From positions 1 through 28,366 of the IMG/VR virus record IMGVR_UViG_3300024431_000024: DNA of 28,366 nucleotides; one strand, written 5' to 3'. The stretch's first letter is position 1, and each line of letters starts with the position of its first letter. The notes under the pieces were generated by a model. The model did not search any database. It saw only the letters and a program-made list of their open reading frames with translations, and was not told the DNA's origin. The translations under genes and the position numbers were made by a program. Positions 6,938-17,300 of this stretch are shown piece after piece. The DNA is from a virus.

Positions 6938-9174
6938 CCGATCGCGTCATCCGAGTCGTCCTCGATGGTTCCGGCGTTCGCCGTGGCGCGATCAGGGCGA
7001 AGAAGGACCTCCAGGGGATCCAGCAAAAGACGAAGGCCGTCACCGGACAATTCAAGGCGGCCGCCGCCGCCGCGGCCACGTTCGCCGCCGCCCTGGCGAT
7101 CCGCGAGATCGTCCAGCTCACGAACACCTACCAGTCACTCACGAACCGCCTCCGGGTCGTCACGGGCTCCACCGAGGAGCTCACCACGGCCTCCGAGCGT
7201 CTCTTCCAGATCGCCCAGGACACGCGCGCGCCCTTCGAGGCGACCGTCGGGCTCTTCTCCCGAGCCGCCATCGCGGCGGACGAGCTCGGGGCCAGCCAGG
7301 AGGAGCTCTTCCGGCTCACCGAACTCTCGGGCAAGGCCCTGGCCGTGTCCGGATCCAGCGCGGCCGAGGCGTCCGGCGCGCTTCGCCAGCTCTCCCAGTC
7401 GTTCTCGTCCGGTATCGTCCGCGGCGAGGAGTTCAACTCGATCCTCGAGGGCGCGTTCCCTCTCGCTCAAGCGGCGGCCCGTGGCCTGGACGCGGCGGGC
7501 GGATCCGTCGGTCGTCTTCGGACTCTGGTCATCGAGGGGAAGGTCTCGTCCCAGGAGTTCTTCCGCGCGATCCTCAAGGGCGGCGGGGAGCTCGACGAGC
7601 AGTTCGCGGCGACCGAGGTCACGATCTCCCAGGCCATCATCACGATCAACAACTCGCTCATCTCCTTCGTCGGGCGGATGGCCGACGCCTCCGGGGCCGG
7701 CCAGACGCTCACGACCGTCCTCGCCGACACCGCCGGCGTCATCGACGACCTCTCGGACGCCTTCACGGCGAACCTCTCCCCGACCGAAGAAGTGAACGGC
7801 GCGCTCCAGGTCTTCGTCACCGCGGCCCTCGTTGCGATCCGGGTCGTCGACAGTCTCTTCTCCTCGCTGTTTAATCTCGCCACGATCGGCTTCACGATAG
7901 TCGGCGAGAGAATCGGCGGGACGACCGCGGCCCTGGTCCAGTTTGCGAAGGGGAACGTCGACGAGTCCGTCGCGATCCTCAACGACCTCAACGAGCGCAA
8001 CCTCGAGACGATCACCGGCGGGATGCGGACCCTCCGCGACACCTTGATCTCCGACACTTCGTTCACGATCGAGGCATTGATCGAGCTCTGGGACGCCGGC
8101 TCGAGGAAGATCAGGGAGACCGCCCGCTCGGGATTAGAAGACGACGGAGGCGGCGGCGGAGGCGGCGGTCCTAGCGTGTCGGCCGAGGACTTCCAGGACG
8201 CCCAGGACGCGGTCCTCGAGTTCATCACGGCCCTCGAGAACCAGGAACAGATCCTCGCGCTCACGGCGGACCTCGGCGATGAAGCCGGCGCGGCGATCGC
8301 CATCTTCAAGGACGAGCTCGCTCTCGCCAGCGCGGAGGCGGACATCTTCGCCGACCTGGCTCCGACGGCGGCGGTCATGGAACTCCGGGAGGCCTTCCTG
8401 CAACTCGGCGCCGACGCCCAGGAGTCGATCCGGCTCTTCACCGAAGAGCTCGAGGCCGCGGATCTCGAGGCGAGCTTCGAGGACATCATCACCGCCCTCG
8501 AGACCGAGATCGAGCTCCTCAACGCGGACAACGAGGCGCTCGCCGCGAACGCCCAGCTCCGAGCCCTGGCGGCCGGCGCAACGGCCGAACAAGCGGCGAA
8601 GATCGGCGAGCTCACCGAGATCCTACTGGACGAGACCGACCGCCTCCGCGAACAGGAGGACGTCCTCACGGGCTTCTTCGAGGCCATCGGAGCAAGCGCC
8701 CAGCGCGAGCTCTCCGGCCTCCTGGCGGATCCCCTGGCCGAGGGCCTGGACGAGCTCCCGGCCCGCTTCGCGCGCGTCCTGCAACAACTGGCAGCCGACG
8801 CCCTGGCGGCCGAGATCTTCACCATCCTCCGGAACTTCGGCTCGAACGCCCCAGGCGGCGGCGCCGGCGGCTTCGCCCAGTTCGTCGGCGGACTCTTCGG
8901 CGGCGGCTTCCAGGCCGGCGGCCAGGTCTCCGCCGGCCGGTCGATCCTGGTCGGCGAACGCGGTCCCGAGTTTTTCAGTCCTCCGGGCGCCGGCTCGATC
9001 ACGCCGAACGTCAACATCTCCCAGGCGGCCCAGGCTCCGCCGGTCATCCAGATCGTCAACACGATCGACACGGCGGAGATCACGGCGGCCTTCAATTCCG
9101 GCGAGGGCGACACGGTCCTCCTCAATCGAATCGGCGCCAGGCGGACCGCCTTCCGCCAGGCGTTAGGAGTCTAA
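6934..9174 (+). CDS. Tape measure protein
   Basis: A 746-residue protein overlapping the previous stop as ATGA. Residues ~60-250 (LTNRLRVVTGSTEELTTASERL, FQIAQDTRAPFEATVGLFSRAA, then SGALRQLSQSFSSGIVRGEEFNSILEGAFP) are the tape-measure N-terminal domain found in many proteobacterial phages. A hydrophobic stretch follows around 290-330 (AALVAIRVVDSLFSSLFNLATIG), then a glycine run near residue 405 (eight glycines), long acidic helices at ~410-610, and a glycine-rich C-terminus with GERGPEFFSPPG, a motif common at tape-measure ends. If about 1.5 Å per residue applies, the tail would be roughly 110 nm. Confidence 0.92.
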   Translation: MTDRVIRVVLDGSGVRRGAIRAKKDLQGIQQKTKAVTGQFKAAAAAAATFAAALAIREIVQLTNTYQSLTNRLRVVTGSTEELTTASERLFQIAQDTRAPFEATVGLFSRAAIAADELGASQEELFRLTELSGKALAVSGSSAAEASGALRQLSQSFSSGIVRGEEFNSILEGAFPLAQAAARGLDAAGGSVGRLRTLVIEGKVSSQEFFRAILKGGGELDEQFAATEVTISQAIITINNSLISFVGRMADASGAGQTLTTVLADTAGVIDDLSDAFTANLSPTEEVNGALQVFVTAALVAIRVVDSLFSSLFNLATIGFTIVGERIGGTTAALVQFAKGNVDESVAILNDLNERNLETITGGMRTLRDTLISDTSFTIEALIELWDAGSRKIRETARSGLEDDGGGGGGGGPSVSAEDFQDAQDAVLEFITALENQEQILALTADLGDEAGAAIAIFKDELALASAEADIFADLAPTAAVMELREAFLQLGADAQESIRLFTEELEAADLEASFEDIITALETEIELLNADNEALAANAQLRALAAGATAEQAAKIGELTEILLDETDRLREQEDVLTGFFEAIGASAQRELSGLLADPLAEGLDELPARFARVLQQLAADALAAEIFTILRNFGSNAPGGGAGGFAQFVGGLFGGGFQAGGQVSAGRSILVGERGPEFFSPPGAGSITPNVNISQAAQAPPVIQIVNTIDTAEITAAFNSGEGDTVLLNRIGARRTAFRQALGV

Positions 9175-9175
9175 G

Positions 9176-10519
9176 ATGTCCTACCTCGAACAAGCTCTTC
9201 TCGCGGACGGCGTCCTCGCGGACGGCCGGATCGTCGCCTCGCTGGCGATGATCGAGCACTTGAAGAACCCGAACGTCTTGAGCCTCGACGCCATCGGCGG
9301 CAACAACGGCTCGGGCTATGTCGTCGGCGAGACCTTCGACATCGTCGGCGGGACCGCGGTCTCGATCAACGGCGTCACCCTGGTCGCCCGCGGGGTCGTC
9401 GTTGCGATCTCCGGCGATGACGTCACCGAGGTCAAGATCACGAGCTCGGGGATCTACACGTCGCTCCCAGGCGTGACGAACGTCGTCACGACGAACGCCT
9501 CGGGGATCGGCGACGATCTCCTCACGGTCGACCTCACGACCCAGGCGGCCCAGTGGACCGAAGACCGGAACACCTTCACGGATCTCCTCACCGACTTCGA
9601 GTGGATCGCGACCTCGGTCAAGGCGACGAACGCGCCGACGGTCGGCGTCGACGCCCAGCTCTCCGGAGCGAACGACGGCTTCCAGTTCATGACCGCCTCG
9701 AGCTTCAATTCGGGCGCGACCTTCCTCACCCAGCCAGGCGCGCCGCCTGATAACGAGATGTTCGCCGCGTGTCCGAACCAGGACCCGGACATCTTCATCT
9801 CGACGACCGAGCGGCGGATGAATTGCCTCGTCTCGGATGGCACGAATAAGCAGTATTTCGGGATCGGGCTCTTCATCCCGTTCACGAACTCCGACCTCAA
9901 CTACCCCTTCCCAGGCTTCGTTCACGCCCAGAGCCGCTCGATCCAGGCGATCAACGCGGCCAGGTCGAGCACGAACTCGGGGATCGTCAACCTCAACTCG
10001 TACACGCTCGCCGGCCAGCTCGGGCCGGTCCAGTATCGGGACAACGTGAGCCCGGCCTGGCTCGGGATCGCGCTCGACAACAACGACGGCGCGGAGGACC
10101 AGGACTCCCAGCTCTGGCCGATCTCGGCCTCCGGCGCCGGCTTCCAGTTCGCCTTCACCGACGCGCCGGTCCCGTCCGGATCCTCGGCCACGGCCGCGAA
10201 CATGATCCCGTTCGTCGTCAGCGCCGGCACGATGTCCGACCCGGAGTGGTTCCAGAACGCCGCCTCGTCGAAGATGCCCCAGGGCGTCGCGCCGCTCGGG
10301 CCTGGCGCTCGCCTCGCGCTCACCGGCCAGCTCCACATCATCAAGAACCAGCCCGGCGACGTGCAAGTGATCGGGGTCGTCGACGGCTGGGAGCAAGTTC
10401 ACGGCCGCGGCCTGGACGCCTTCGACGAGATCATCTCGTTCGACGGCCGCCGCTTCCTGGTATTCAACGACACCAACACGGCGGACATCTTCCGCTTCGT
10501 CGCAATGGAGAAGCTCTAG
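9176..10519 (+). CDS. Conserved tail-tip protein with GSGY/FDI domain
   Basis: A 447-residue protein starting 1 nt after the tape measure stop. Residues ~40-120 form a beta-rich domain with the signature GSGYVVGETFDIVGGT ... ARGVVVAISGDDVTEVKI ... SSGIYT, also present in the gene at 19424. The later part (FTDLLTDFEWIATS ... ERRMNCLVSDGTNKQYFGIGLFIPFTNSDLNYPFPGFVHAQS) resembles a conserved phage virion protein whose relatives carry a 'GFI-P-x-x-YPYP' core. Its position between tape measure and hub suggests a distal tail or baseplate component. No catalytic motif is seen and the exact function is unknown. Confidence 0.65.
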   Translation: MSYLEQALLADGVLADGRIVASLAMIEHLKNPNVLSLDAIGGNNGSGYVVGETFDIVGGTAVSINGVTLVARGVVVAISGDDVTEVKITSSGIYTSLPGVTNVVTTNASGIGDDLLTVDLTTQAAQWTEDRNTFTDLLTDFEWIATSVKATNAPTVGVDAQLSGANDGFQFMTASSFNSGATFLTQPGAPPDNEMFAACPNQDPDIFISTTERRMNCLVSDGTNKQYFGIGLFIPFTNSDLNYPFPGFVHAQSRSIQAINAARSSTNSGIVNLNSYTLAGQLGPVQYRDNVSPAWLGIALDNNDGAEDQDSQLWPISASGAGFQFAFTDAPVPSGSSATAANMIPFVVSAGTMSDPEWFQNAASSKMPQGVAPLGPGARLALTGQLHIIKNQPGDVQVIGVVDGWEQVHGRGLDAFDEIISFDGRRFLVFNDTNTADIFRFVAMEKL

Positions 10520-10521
10520 TC

Positions 10522-11766
10522 ATGCCATTCAGAACAGACACCGGAGGCTTCGAGCCAGGCGATGACGACATGGCCGACTTCCTCCAGGACATCGTCCTCC
10601 CCTTCGTCACCGACTCCTTCGTCGCCGGCGGCCTCGCCTGGATCCGCCAGACGCCGACCGAGGGCAACGGCTCACACCCGAATTTTAACTATATGTTCTC
10701 GCGCGGGGTCGTCGGGACCGAGCTCCCGCCGTTCTGGATGGCCGGGACGACGCTCAAGTCGCTCTTCATCTTCACCGGCTTCGGCAGTATCAACACGGGC
10801 CAGCAAATCTACGACCAGCCAGGGAACCCGATGAACTACCCGCCGAACGCCTCCCAGCCCTACAACGACCCCGGCTCGGAGTTCCACTCGCTCGGCTGCC
10901 AGTTCCTCAACACGGTCGTCGGGCCCTACGACTCCTTCTGGCTCTTCGGCGGCGCGGGCGCCGAGTATCTTCACATCGTCCTCAAGGTCAACTCGCGCCA
11001 GTATCGCCACTTTCACGTCGGGATGTTGACGCCGCTCCACACCGATCTCGACCCCGACTCGTTCTACATCACGGCCCATTGTGTCTCGAACCTGGACCCG
11101 GACGACCTGGACGGCGCGCAACGCTTCGGCGGCTCGAACACGGCGAGCACCGAGCACCAGCCGTACTCGGACTTTCATCGGTATCCGTTCGCCTTCCGCA
11201 ACCGGAACAACCTCCAGTTCTCCGGCGAGAACCTCCGCAACCGCGGCCTCCTCCTGTATATGCCGAACATCGGCGCGCTCGGCTTCGACTGGTATCACAA
11301 CCTGAGCATCGAGGGCAACGCCGACTCGGGCGCTCGCAACGCAACGACCCAGGGCAACATGAGCACCGTGACGACGACCGAGAAGCCTATCGGCGACGTC
11401 AACGCGAACTCGGACGACGTGCTCTTCGGCGTCGCGAATTGCTCCGGCTACAACGACGGCCTCGGGACGACGATGTTCTACTCCGACCCGACCTTCACGG
11501 CGAACTCCCAGGCGCTCGTCCCGATCCTGGTCGGCGCGGTCGTCGACTTCGAGAGCGATCGACGCATGGCGCCGGTCGCCCAGATCCCCGACATCTTCCG
11601 GATCAACATGAACAACCTCGACCCGGAACAGGAGATTCTCATCGGCTCGGACACCTACGTCGTCTTCCCGATGACGAACAAGGACAGCCAGAACACCCTC
11701 GCCAATGAGGGATACACCGGCTTCGAGGGCCTGGCTTACAAGAAAATCACGGCCGACGCGAGCTAG
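10522..11766 (+). CDS. Conserved tail-tip protein
   Basis: A 414-residue protein; ATG 10522 follows the upstream TAG by 2 nt. In-frame sequence upstream overlaps the previous gene and is rejected. Notable stretches are ELPPFWMAGTTLKSLFIFTGFG, VVGPYDSFWLFGGAGAEYLHIVLKV and QYRHFHVGMLTPL. I recall the combination 'FWLFGG... hydrophobic-H-x-V... YRHFHFG' from syntenic phage tail genes that lie between tape measure and the hub. It is rich in aromatic residues and asparagine, consistent with a beta-sandwich virion protein. Function is not established; a distal-tail or carbohydrate-contacting role is only an inference. Confidence 0.65.
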   Translation: MPFRTDTGGFEPGDDDMADFLQDIVLPFVTDSFVAGGLAWIRQTPTEGNGSHPNFNYMFSRGVVGTELPPFWMAGTTLKSLFIFTGFGSINTGQQIYDQPGNPMNYPPNASQPYNDPGSEFHSLGCQFLNTVVGPYDSFWLFGGAGAEYLHIVLKVNSRQYRHFHVGMLTPLHTDLDPDSFYITAHCVSNLDPDDLDGAQRFGGSNTASTEHQPYSDFHRYPFAFRNRNNLQFSGENLRNRGLLLYMPNIGALGFDWYHNLSIEGNADSGARNATTQGNMSTVTTTEKPIGDVNANSDDVLFGVANCSGYNDGLGTTMFYSDPTFTANSQALVPILVGAVVDFESDRRMAPVAQIPDIFRINMNNLDPEQEILIGSDTYVVFPMTNKDSQNTLANEGYTGFEGLAYKKITADAS

Positions 11767-11768
11767 TC

Positions 11769-13448
11769 ATGGCGGACAAGGGCGCCTTCTCGTTCGGGGT
11801 CCTGGAGTTCGCTCCAGGCAACCCGGAGTTCCCGGTCCTCCCGACCGGGCCGCCCCAGGGGACGCTCGACATCTTCTACCATGCGGCCTCGCTCACCTTC
11901 GAGCGGGCCGTCGTCCTCACCCTGGCCGAGCGGAGCGCCACGCCGGCGGATCTCTTCGCCGACTGGTTCCTGGGGACGACCTGGGTCTCGCCGGTCCCGG
12001 TCACGTTCGGCAACATCACGGCGACGAAGACGCGCGACGTCATCCTCCACAACACGAGGCGGAGCTCGGTCCAGCTCACCGCGATCGACGTCTCCGCGAT
12101 CGCCGGCTTGTCGGTCATCTCGCCGGCGCCGCCGATCGAGATCCCGTCGTTCTCCTCGATCACCGTGGTCTTCGAGGTCACGACCGAGGGCGAGGCGACG
12201 ATCGACGACGAGGTCATCTTCACGGTCGACGGCGGCGACATCGCGGTCCGCTTCACCGGCCGCCGGCTCATCATCTACAACACGATCCCCCAGAAGCCGA
12301 TCAAGGAGACGATCGCCTTCCTCACCGAGCGGATGTTCGCGATCAACGGGATCGAGCAAGTCATGGAACTCCGCCAGCTCCCGCGCTCGACGATCCAGAT
12401 CACCGAACGATTCACCGACAACGTCCGCCGCTCGAGCCAGCTCAACGTCATCAACGCCGCCGGCTTCTTGCGCGTCGGGATCCAGCTCTGGTACGAGGCC
12501 CGCGAGCTCACCCAGGCCGCGGTCGCGATCGACACGCTCGTCCAGATCTCGACGCTCGACATGGAGATCGCGGTCAACCAGGAGGTCTCCTTCGTCACGC
12601 CGGCCGGCATAGCCTCGAACGCGCTCACGGTCCTCTCGTTCACGCCGACCGAGATCCAGCTCGAGAGCCCGGTCGGGATCGTCCTCCCGCTCGGGACCGT
12701 CGGGATGCCGGTCAAGTACGGCTTCCTGCGACCGAAGGGCAAGATCCAGACCTGGCCGATCACCGCCGAGGACCTCACGCTCACCTTCGTCATCATCGAG
12801 TTCCGCGACATCGCGGCGCTCAATCTGGCCTATTTCGACACGCATCCGATCGACGGCCTCCCGCTCATGATCCAGCCGCTCTTCATCTCCGGGAGATCCC
12901 GCCGCGGCGAGATCATCCAGGCGCTCGACATCCTCGACTCGAGGACCGGCGACATCGCCAGCCGCCGGCAAGAACCGCTCGCGCGCCCCGGCCTGGACGT
13001 CCTGGTTCATCTCGAGAGCCTCGCGGATCAGTACGCCTGGCGCCAGTTCCTCTACTTCATCCGCGGCTCCTGGCTGCCGTTCTACGTTCCCAGCGGGACC
13101 GACGACTTGCCCCTGGGCGTCGACTTCTCCCTCGGCGGGAACACGCTCCAGATCGTCAACCAGGGCCTCCAGGAAGTCGACACGAGCCTCGCCCCGCGGC
13201 GCGACCTCAAGCTCACGGTCGAGGGCGTCGACTTCATCCGCCGCATCACGAGCGTCGCCGACGCCGGTCCGAACGAGACCGTCACGCTCGACTCGGTCAT
13301 CCCTGGGACCGGGACCGTCCCGATCGCCGATGTTAAGATCTCCTGGCTCTACCTGGTCCGGATCGAGAACGACACCGCGACCTTCAACCACTTGCGGACC
13401 GGCAACGCCGAGCTCCGCTTCCGAGTTCAAGGAGTGATCGCGACATGA
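11769..13448 (+). CDS. Distal tail / hub-associated protein
   Basis: A 559-residue protein, 2 nt after the previous stop, overlapping the next gene by 4 nt (ATGA). Residues ~80-175 look Ig-like (VILHNTRRSSVQLTAI ... PSFSSITVVFEVTTEGEATI ... GDIAVRFTGRRLIIY). The C-terminal third contains YAWRQFLYFIRGSWLPFYVPSGTDDLPLG, then a beta region ending DTATFNHLRTGNAELRFRVQ. The 'W-x-F...R-G-x-x-x-x-F-x-P-x...D-L' pattern is typical of tail proteins that sit next to the BR0599-type hub. I infer that it forms part of the tail-tip ring; this is not a firm family assignment. Confidence 0.65.
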   Translation: MADKGAFSFGVLEFAPGNPEFPVLPTGPPQGTLDIFYHAASLTFERAVVLTLAERSATPADLFADWFLGTTWVSPVPVTFGNITATKTRDVILHNTRRSSVQLTAIDVSAIAGLSVISPAPPIEIPSFSSITVVFEVTTEGEATIDDEVIFTVDGGDIAVRFTGRRLIIYNTIPQKPIKETIAFLTERMFAINGIEQVMELRQLPRSTIQITERFTDNVRRSSQLNVINAAGFLRVGIQLWYEARELTQAAVAIDTLVQISTLDMEIAVNQEVSFVTPAGIASNALTVLSFTPTEIQLESPVGIVLPLGTVGMPVKYGFLRPKGKIQTWPITAEDLTLTFVIIEFRDIAALNLAYFDTHPIDGLPLMIQPLFISGRSRRGEIIQALDILDSRTGDIASRRQEPLARPGLDVLVHLESLADQYAWRQFLYFIRGSWLPFYVPSGTDDLPLGVDFSLGGNTLQIVNQGLQEVDTSLAPRRDLKLTVEGVDFIRRITSVADAGPNETVTLDSVIPGTGTVPIADVKISWLYLVRIENDTATFNHLRTGNAELRFRVQGVIAT

Positions 13449-14362
13449 CGTTCGACGCCTTCGAGACTGGAGACGGCTCCCCCGTCGAGCTCCTCACGTT
13501 CGCGAACGGTCTCGAGATCTTCCGCTTCTCGAACCAGCTCGAGCCGATCACGGTCGGCTCGTTCGTCTTCGAGCCGCTCGCCTATGTCCGGAGCGCCTGG
13601 TCTCAATCGAAGGACCAGGACGACAACAACGTCCGCATGACCGCGCCGAAGGACTTCGTCGTCGCCCAGCTCTACCAGGGAACCCTCACGTCGAACGTCA
13701 CGACCGTCACGATCCAGCGGTTCCACGCCGACGACACGCCGACGCCCGAGATCCAGGTCGCCTGGAAGGGCCAGATCGTCTCGCTCCAGTATTCCGGCGA
13801 CAACGTCGAGTTCCTCATGGAGCCGATCACGAAGGGGACGGAGATCACGCCGCCCGACACCTTCTCGAGCCAGTGCAACGTGTTTCTCTTCCAGTCGCCC
13901 GGCTGCCTCCTCTCCGCGGACGACTTCAAGTTCGTCGCCACGGCGACCTCGATCACGCCGGACGGTCTCGAGCTCACGTTCAACGGCCTCCGCGTCCAGG
14001 CCGAGGCTCTGGATCTCATCCACGGCGGCCCGCCCGGATCCCTCTCCTCGGCCGAGCTCGACAATTACTGGCAAGGCGGACACATCCGAACCGGCGCCGG
14101 CGAGATCCGCGACATCATCGAGGGCGACGTCTCCGGAGATCCCGACACGATCCGGATCCCGCTCAAGTTCCGGAGCTTCATCGCCGGCGAGGGCGCGAGT
14201 GTCTTCGCCGGCTGCCGACTCACCCTGGACATCTGCCAGCGCAAGTTCGACAACGCGATCAACTTCCAGGGTTACGCCTACATTCCAGAGATCGACCCAG
14301 CGAACACCGAGCTCCCGCCGGGATCCAGGACGTCGCCCTCGAAGTTCTCGGGGCCGCAATGA
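13445..14362 (+). CDS. Tail-tip hub, BR0599/DUF2163-like, likely gpL analogue
   Basis: A 305-residue protein. It has exactly four cysteines: C144 and C154 (CNVFLFQSPGC) and C257 and C264 (GCRLTLDICQRKFDNAINFQGYAYIPEIDP). The last stretch is the hallmark of the phage BR0599 family ('G-C...C...F-x-N-x-x-N-F-x-G...P'). Lambda gpL and the matching hub proteins of related particles use four cysteines to hold an iron-sulfur cluster, so this protein may do the same. It overlaps both neighbours by 3-4 nt and lies directly before the J-like tip gene, the expected place for a hub. Confidence 0.8.
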   Translation: MTFDAFETGDGSPVELLTFANGLEIFRFSNQLEPITVGSFVFEPLAYVRSAWSQSKDQDDNNVRMTAPKDFVVAQLYQGTLTSNVTTVTIQRFHADDTPTPEIQVAWKGQIVSLQYSGDNVEFLMEPITKGTEITPPDTFSSQCNVFLFQSPGCLLSADDFKFVATATSITPDGLELTFNGLRVQAEALDLIHGGPPGSLSSAELDNYWQGGHIRTGAGEIRDIIEGDVSGDPDTIRIPLKFRSFIAGEGASVFAGCRLTLDICQRKFDNAINFQGYAYIPEIDPANTELPPGSRTSPSKFSGPQ

Positions 14363-17300
14363 TCTGGGCCCAGCTTTTTCTCTGGGTCGTGTCCTTCATC
14401 TTGACGGACTACTTCCGCGAGCGACTCCCCAGCCAGACCGCGTCGGGCCTGGGCGACTTCAACATCCCGACCGCGACCGAGGGCCGGCCCGTTCCGATCT
14501 GCATCGGCGGGACCGTCCGCTTCGAGGCGCCGAACTGCATCTGGTACGGCGACTTCGCCGCGGTCGAGCGGACCGTCGAGACCGGCGTCATCTTCAAGCG
14601 CGACGAGACGATCGGCTTCGTGTATCTCCTGGCGCTTCAATACGCGCTTTACAAGGGCCCGAGCGCCGGCATTACCGGCGTCTGGATCGGCGACGACCGC
14701 GTCTTCGACTTCGCCGTCGACGCCGGCGGGATCCCCCAGGAGGTCGTCGACATCGACCGGAACGATCTCTTCGGCGGCGAGGACCAGGGCGGCGGCTTCG
14801 TCGGCCGGATCCGGCTCTTCGATGGCGCCGAGAACCAGCCGGTCTCGGGCTTCCTCTCGACCAGGCTCGACCCGCTCCCGGCCTACACCGGGCTCTCCTA
14901 CATCATCGTCTCGGACATCGCGGAGGTCGCCGGCGCGAACATCGGCGAGACGAATCAGCTCCGATATATTCGCGTCGAGCTCCAGACCTTCGACGACCTG
15001 GCCGGCTCCGCCGGACACCCAGGCCTCGGCGACTCCTTGAGCCTCGGCAACGATCACCACTTCATCGGCCCGGATCTCAACCCGATCGTCGCCGCCTGGG
15101 ACGTCTGGACGAACACGCGCTGGGGCCGAGGCTTCGGTCTCTCCGACGTCGACATCGCGAGCTTCCAGGCCGCGGCGGAGACGGTCTTCGCCGAGGGCCT
15201 CGGCTGGACGAACGTCCAGGACGAACAGACCACGACCGGCGCGATCCAGGACCTCATCGAGCAACACGTCGACGGCTACATCGGACCGAACCCGCTCACC
15301 GGACTCATCGAGGTCACGCTGGCGCGGCCCGACTATGTCGTCCTCGACTTGCCGCTCGTGATCGACGTCGGCATGAGCGCGAACCTCCTCGAGGTCAAGG
15401 CCTGGGATCAGGGCGACTGGAGCAACACGAAGAACCGGATCCGGATCCGCTACACGGCCCGCGAGAAGGACTGGAAGGAGACCCACGCGATCGAGACCGC
15501 CGCCGGCAACCGCATCATCCAGGGCCGGATCCAGACCGAGGAGATCCGCTTCCCAGGATGTCACACGAGGGCCGTCGCCCAGATCATCGCCGCCAGGGAG
15601 AAGCGCGGCCTCTCGATCCCGCTCCAGAAGGGGACGATCATCGTCAACCGGACCGCCTACGAGCTCCGGCCCGGCCAGGTCTTCCGCCTCACGTCCAGCC
15701 AGGCCCAGACGACCGACCTCCCGGTCCGCGTGACGAAGATGTCGCTCGGGAACACGGTCAACCAGGAGCTCTCGCTCTCCGTCGTCGAGGACATCTTCGG
15801 CAACGAGCCGGCAACCGTCGAGCCGACACCGGCGTCCGACTTCGTCCCGCCGATCCAGGTCGTCTCGCCGTTCCTGGTCGCGGACCAGGCGGCCTTCGAG
15901 GCGCCCTTTATCCTCATGCGAGGCGACGATCTGCCGAACACCGTCCCGAGGATCTCGACGATCGCCCGACGCATCCCTGGCAACGCCGCGATCGAGTACG
16001 AGGTCATCCGCCGGACTGGCAACCCGCCGGCGGGCGCCTACACGTCGACCGACTTCGTCCGCGCGTCGTTCGCGAGCGTCGGCGAGCTCCGCGACAACGA
16101 GCCCGGAGCGATCTCCGGCCAGGGCGGCTTCTCCATGCAGATCGACCCGATCGGCGCCGAGAGTCTCGACGGGCTCATTGACGTCTACGGGCCGGCGGCC
16201 GGCAACTTCGCCGGCGTCGCCGTGATCTCGCCAGGCCTGGCGAACGAGGAGTTCATCATCTTCGACGAGATCGTCGACGACCTCGGCGGGATCCGGCTCG
16301 AGAACGTCTTCCGGGCTTGCATGGACACATTTTGGAAGGTTCACAACGCGGGCGAGCGGATCTGGTTCATCTGGACCGGCGGCCTCGGCATGGGGACGGA
16401 GACCTACGCGCTCGGCCTGGGCGTCGAGATGAAGTTCCTCCCGCGCTCACCGAACGACGCCATCCTGGAGCCGGCCGCGGTCCCGCTCCCGGTCGTCACG
16501 ATCGACTCGAACACCGGCAACCGCCAGAACAAGCCGCTCCTCCCGGCGAACATCGCCTTCCTCGAGGGCCAGTGGCCGGCGACGGCGGACTGGGAAGCGA
16601 CCGTCGTCCCCCAGTCGGGCGGGAACTACATCGGCCAGCAACTCGTCCCGAATCACCGGCTCTGGAGGACCCAGGACATCAAGAACTCGGTCCTCGGTCT
16701 CGACATCGGCGGCGCCGGCATCAACCCAGGCGAGCTCGACTCGATGGTCGTCTCGATCTGGATCCACGACCTCGACGCGGATCCAGGCGCGAGCCGCTCG
16801 AACGCGGTCTTCGAGATCATCGACGACGTCGTCGTCGACGCGAACCAGGAGCTCAAGGTCCCGAAGGCCGACATGATCGCCGGCGGCGCGGTCGGGCTCT
16901 CGTTCAACGCGCGCCTCGAGATCGAGACGAAACACTCGCCGACCGCCCAGCCATCCTCGAACGTCTCCCACTTGCCCGGCTTCTTCGACTTCCTGGCGAC
17001 CGGGATCTTCTCGCTCGAGCCCGACCAGGTCATCCTCGGGGCTCAATTCAACGGCCAGGACGGCGACACGTTCGGGGTCGACGAGCTCGCTCGCGAGATC
17101 CTCTTCATCGGCAACGCCGAGATCGACACCGCCTCGAGCGAGTTCGGCGACGCCTCGGTCATCTTCGACGGGACCGGCGACGCCGTTCACCTGGCGAGCC
17201 CGGTCGACTTCGACTGGTACGACGGCGAGTGGACGATCGACTTCCGCCTCCGCTTCGACCAGATCGCCTCGCTCCAGGTCATCATCGGCCAGACCTGGAT

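Noticed and set aside
14278-16344. A 688-residue leftward open frame opposite the J-like gene
   Set aside because: Antisense frame kept open by the strong G/C-ending codon bias of the sense gene; composition is mostly R, D, G, L, V and no domain is seen. Similar long antisense frames occur at 11763-13430, 9122-10402 and 25650-27296.
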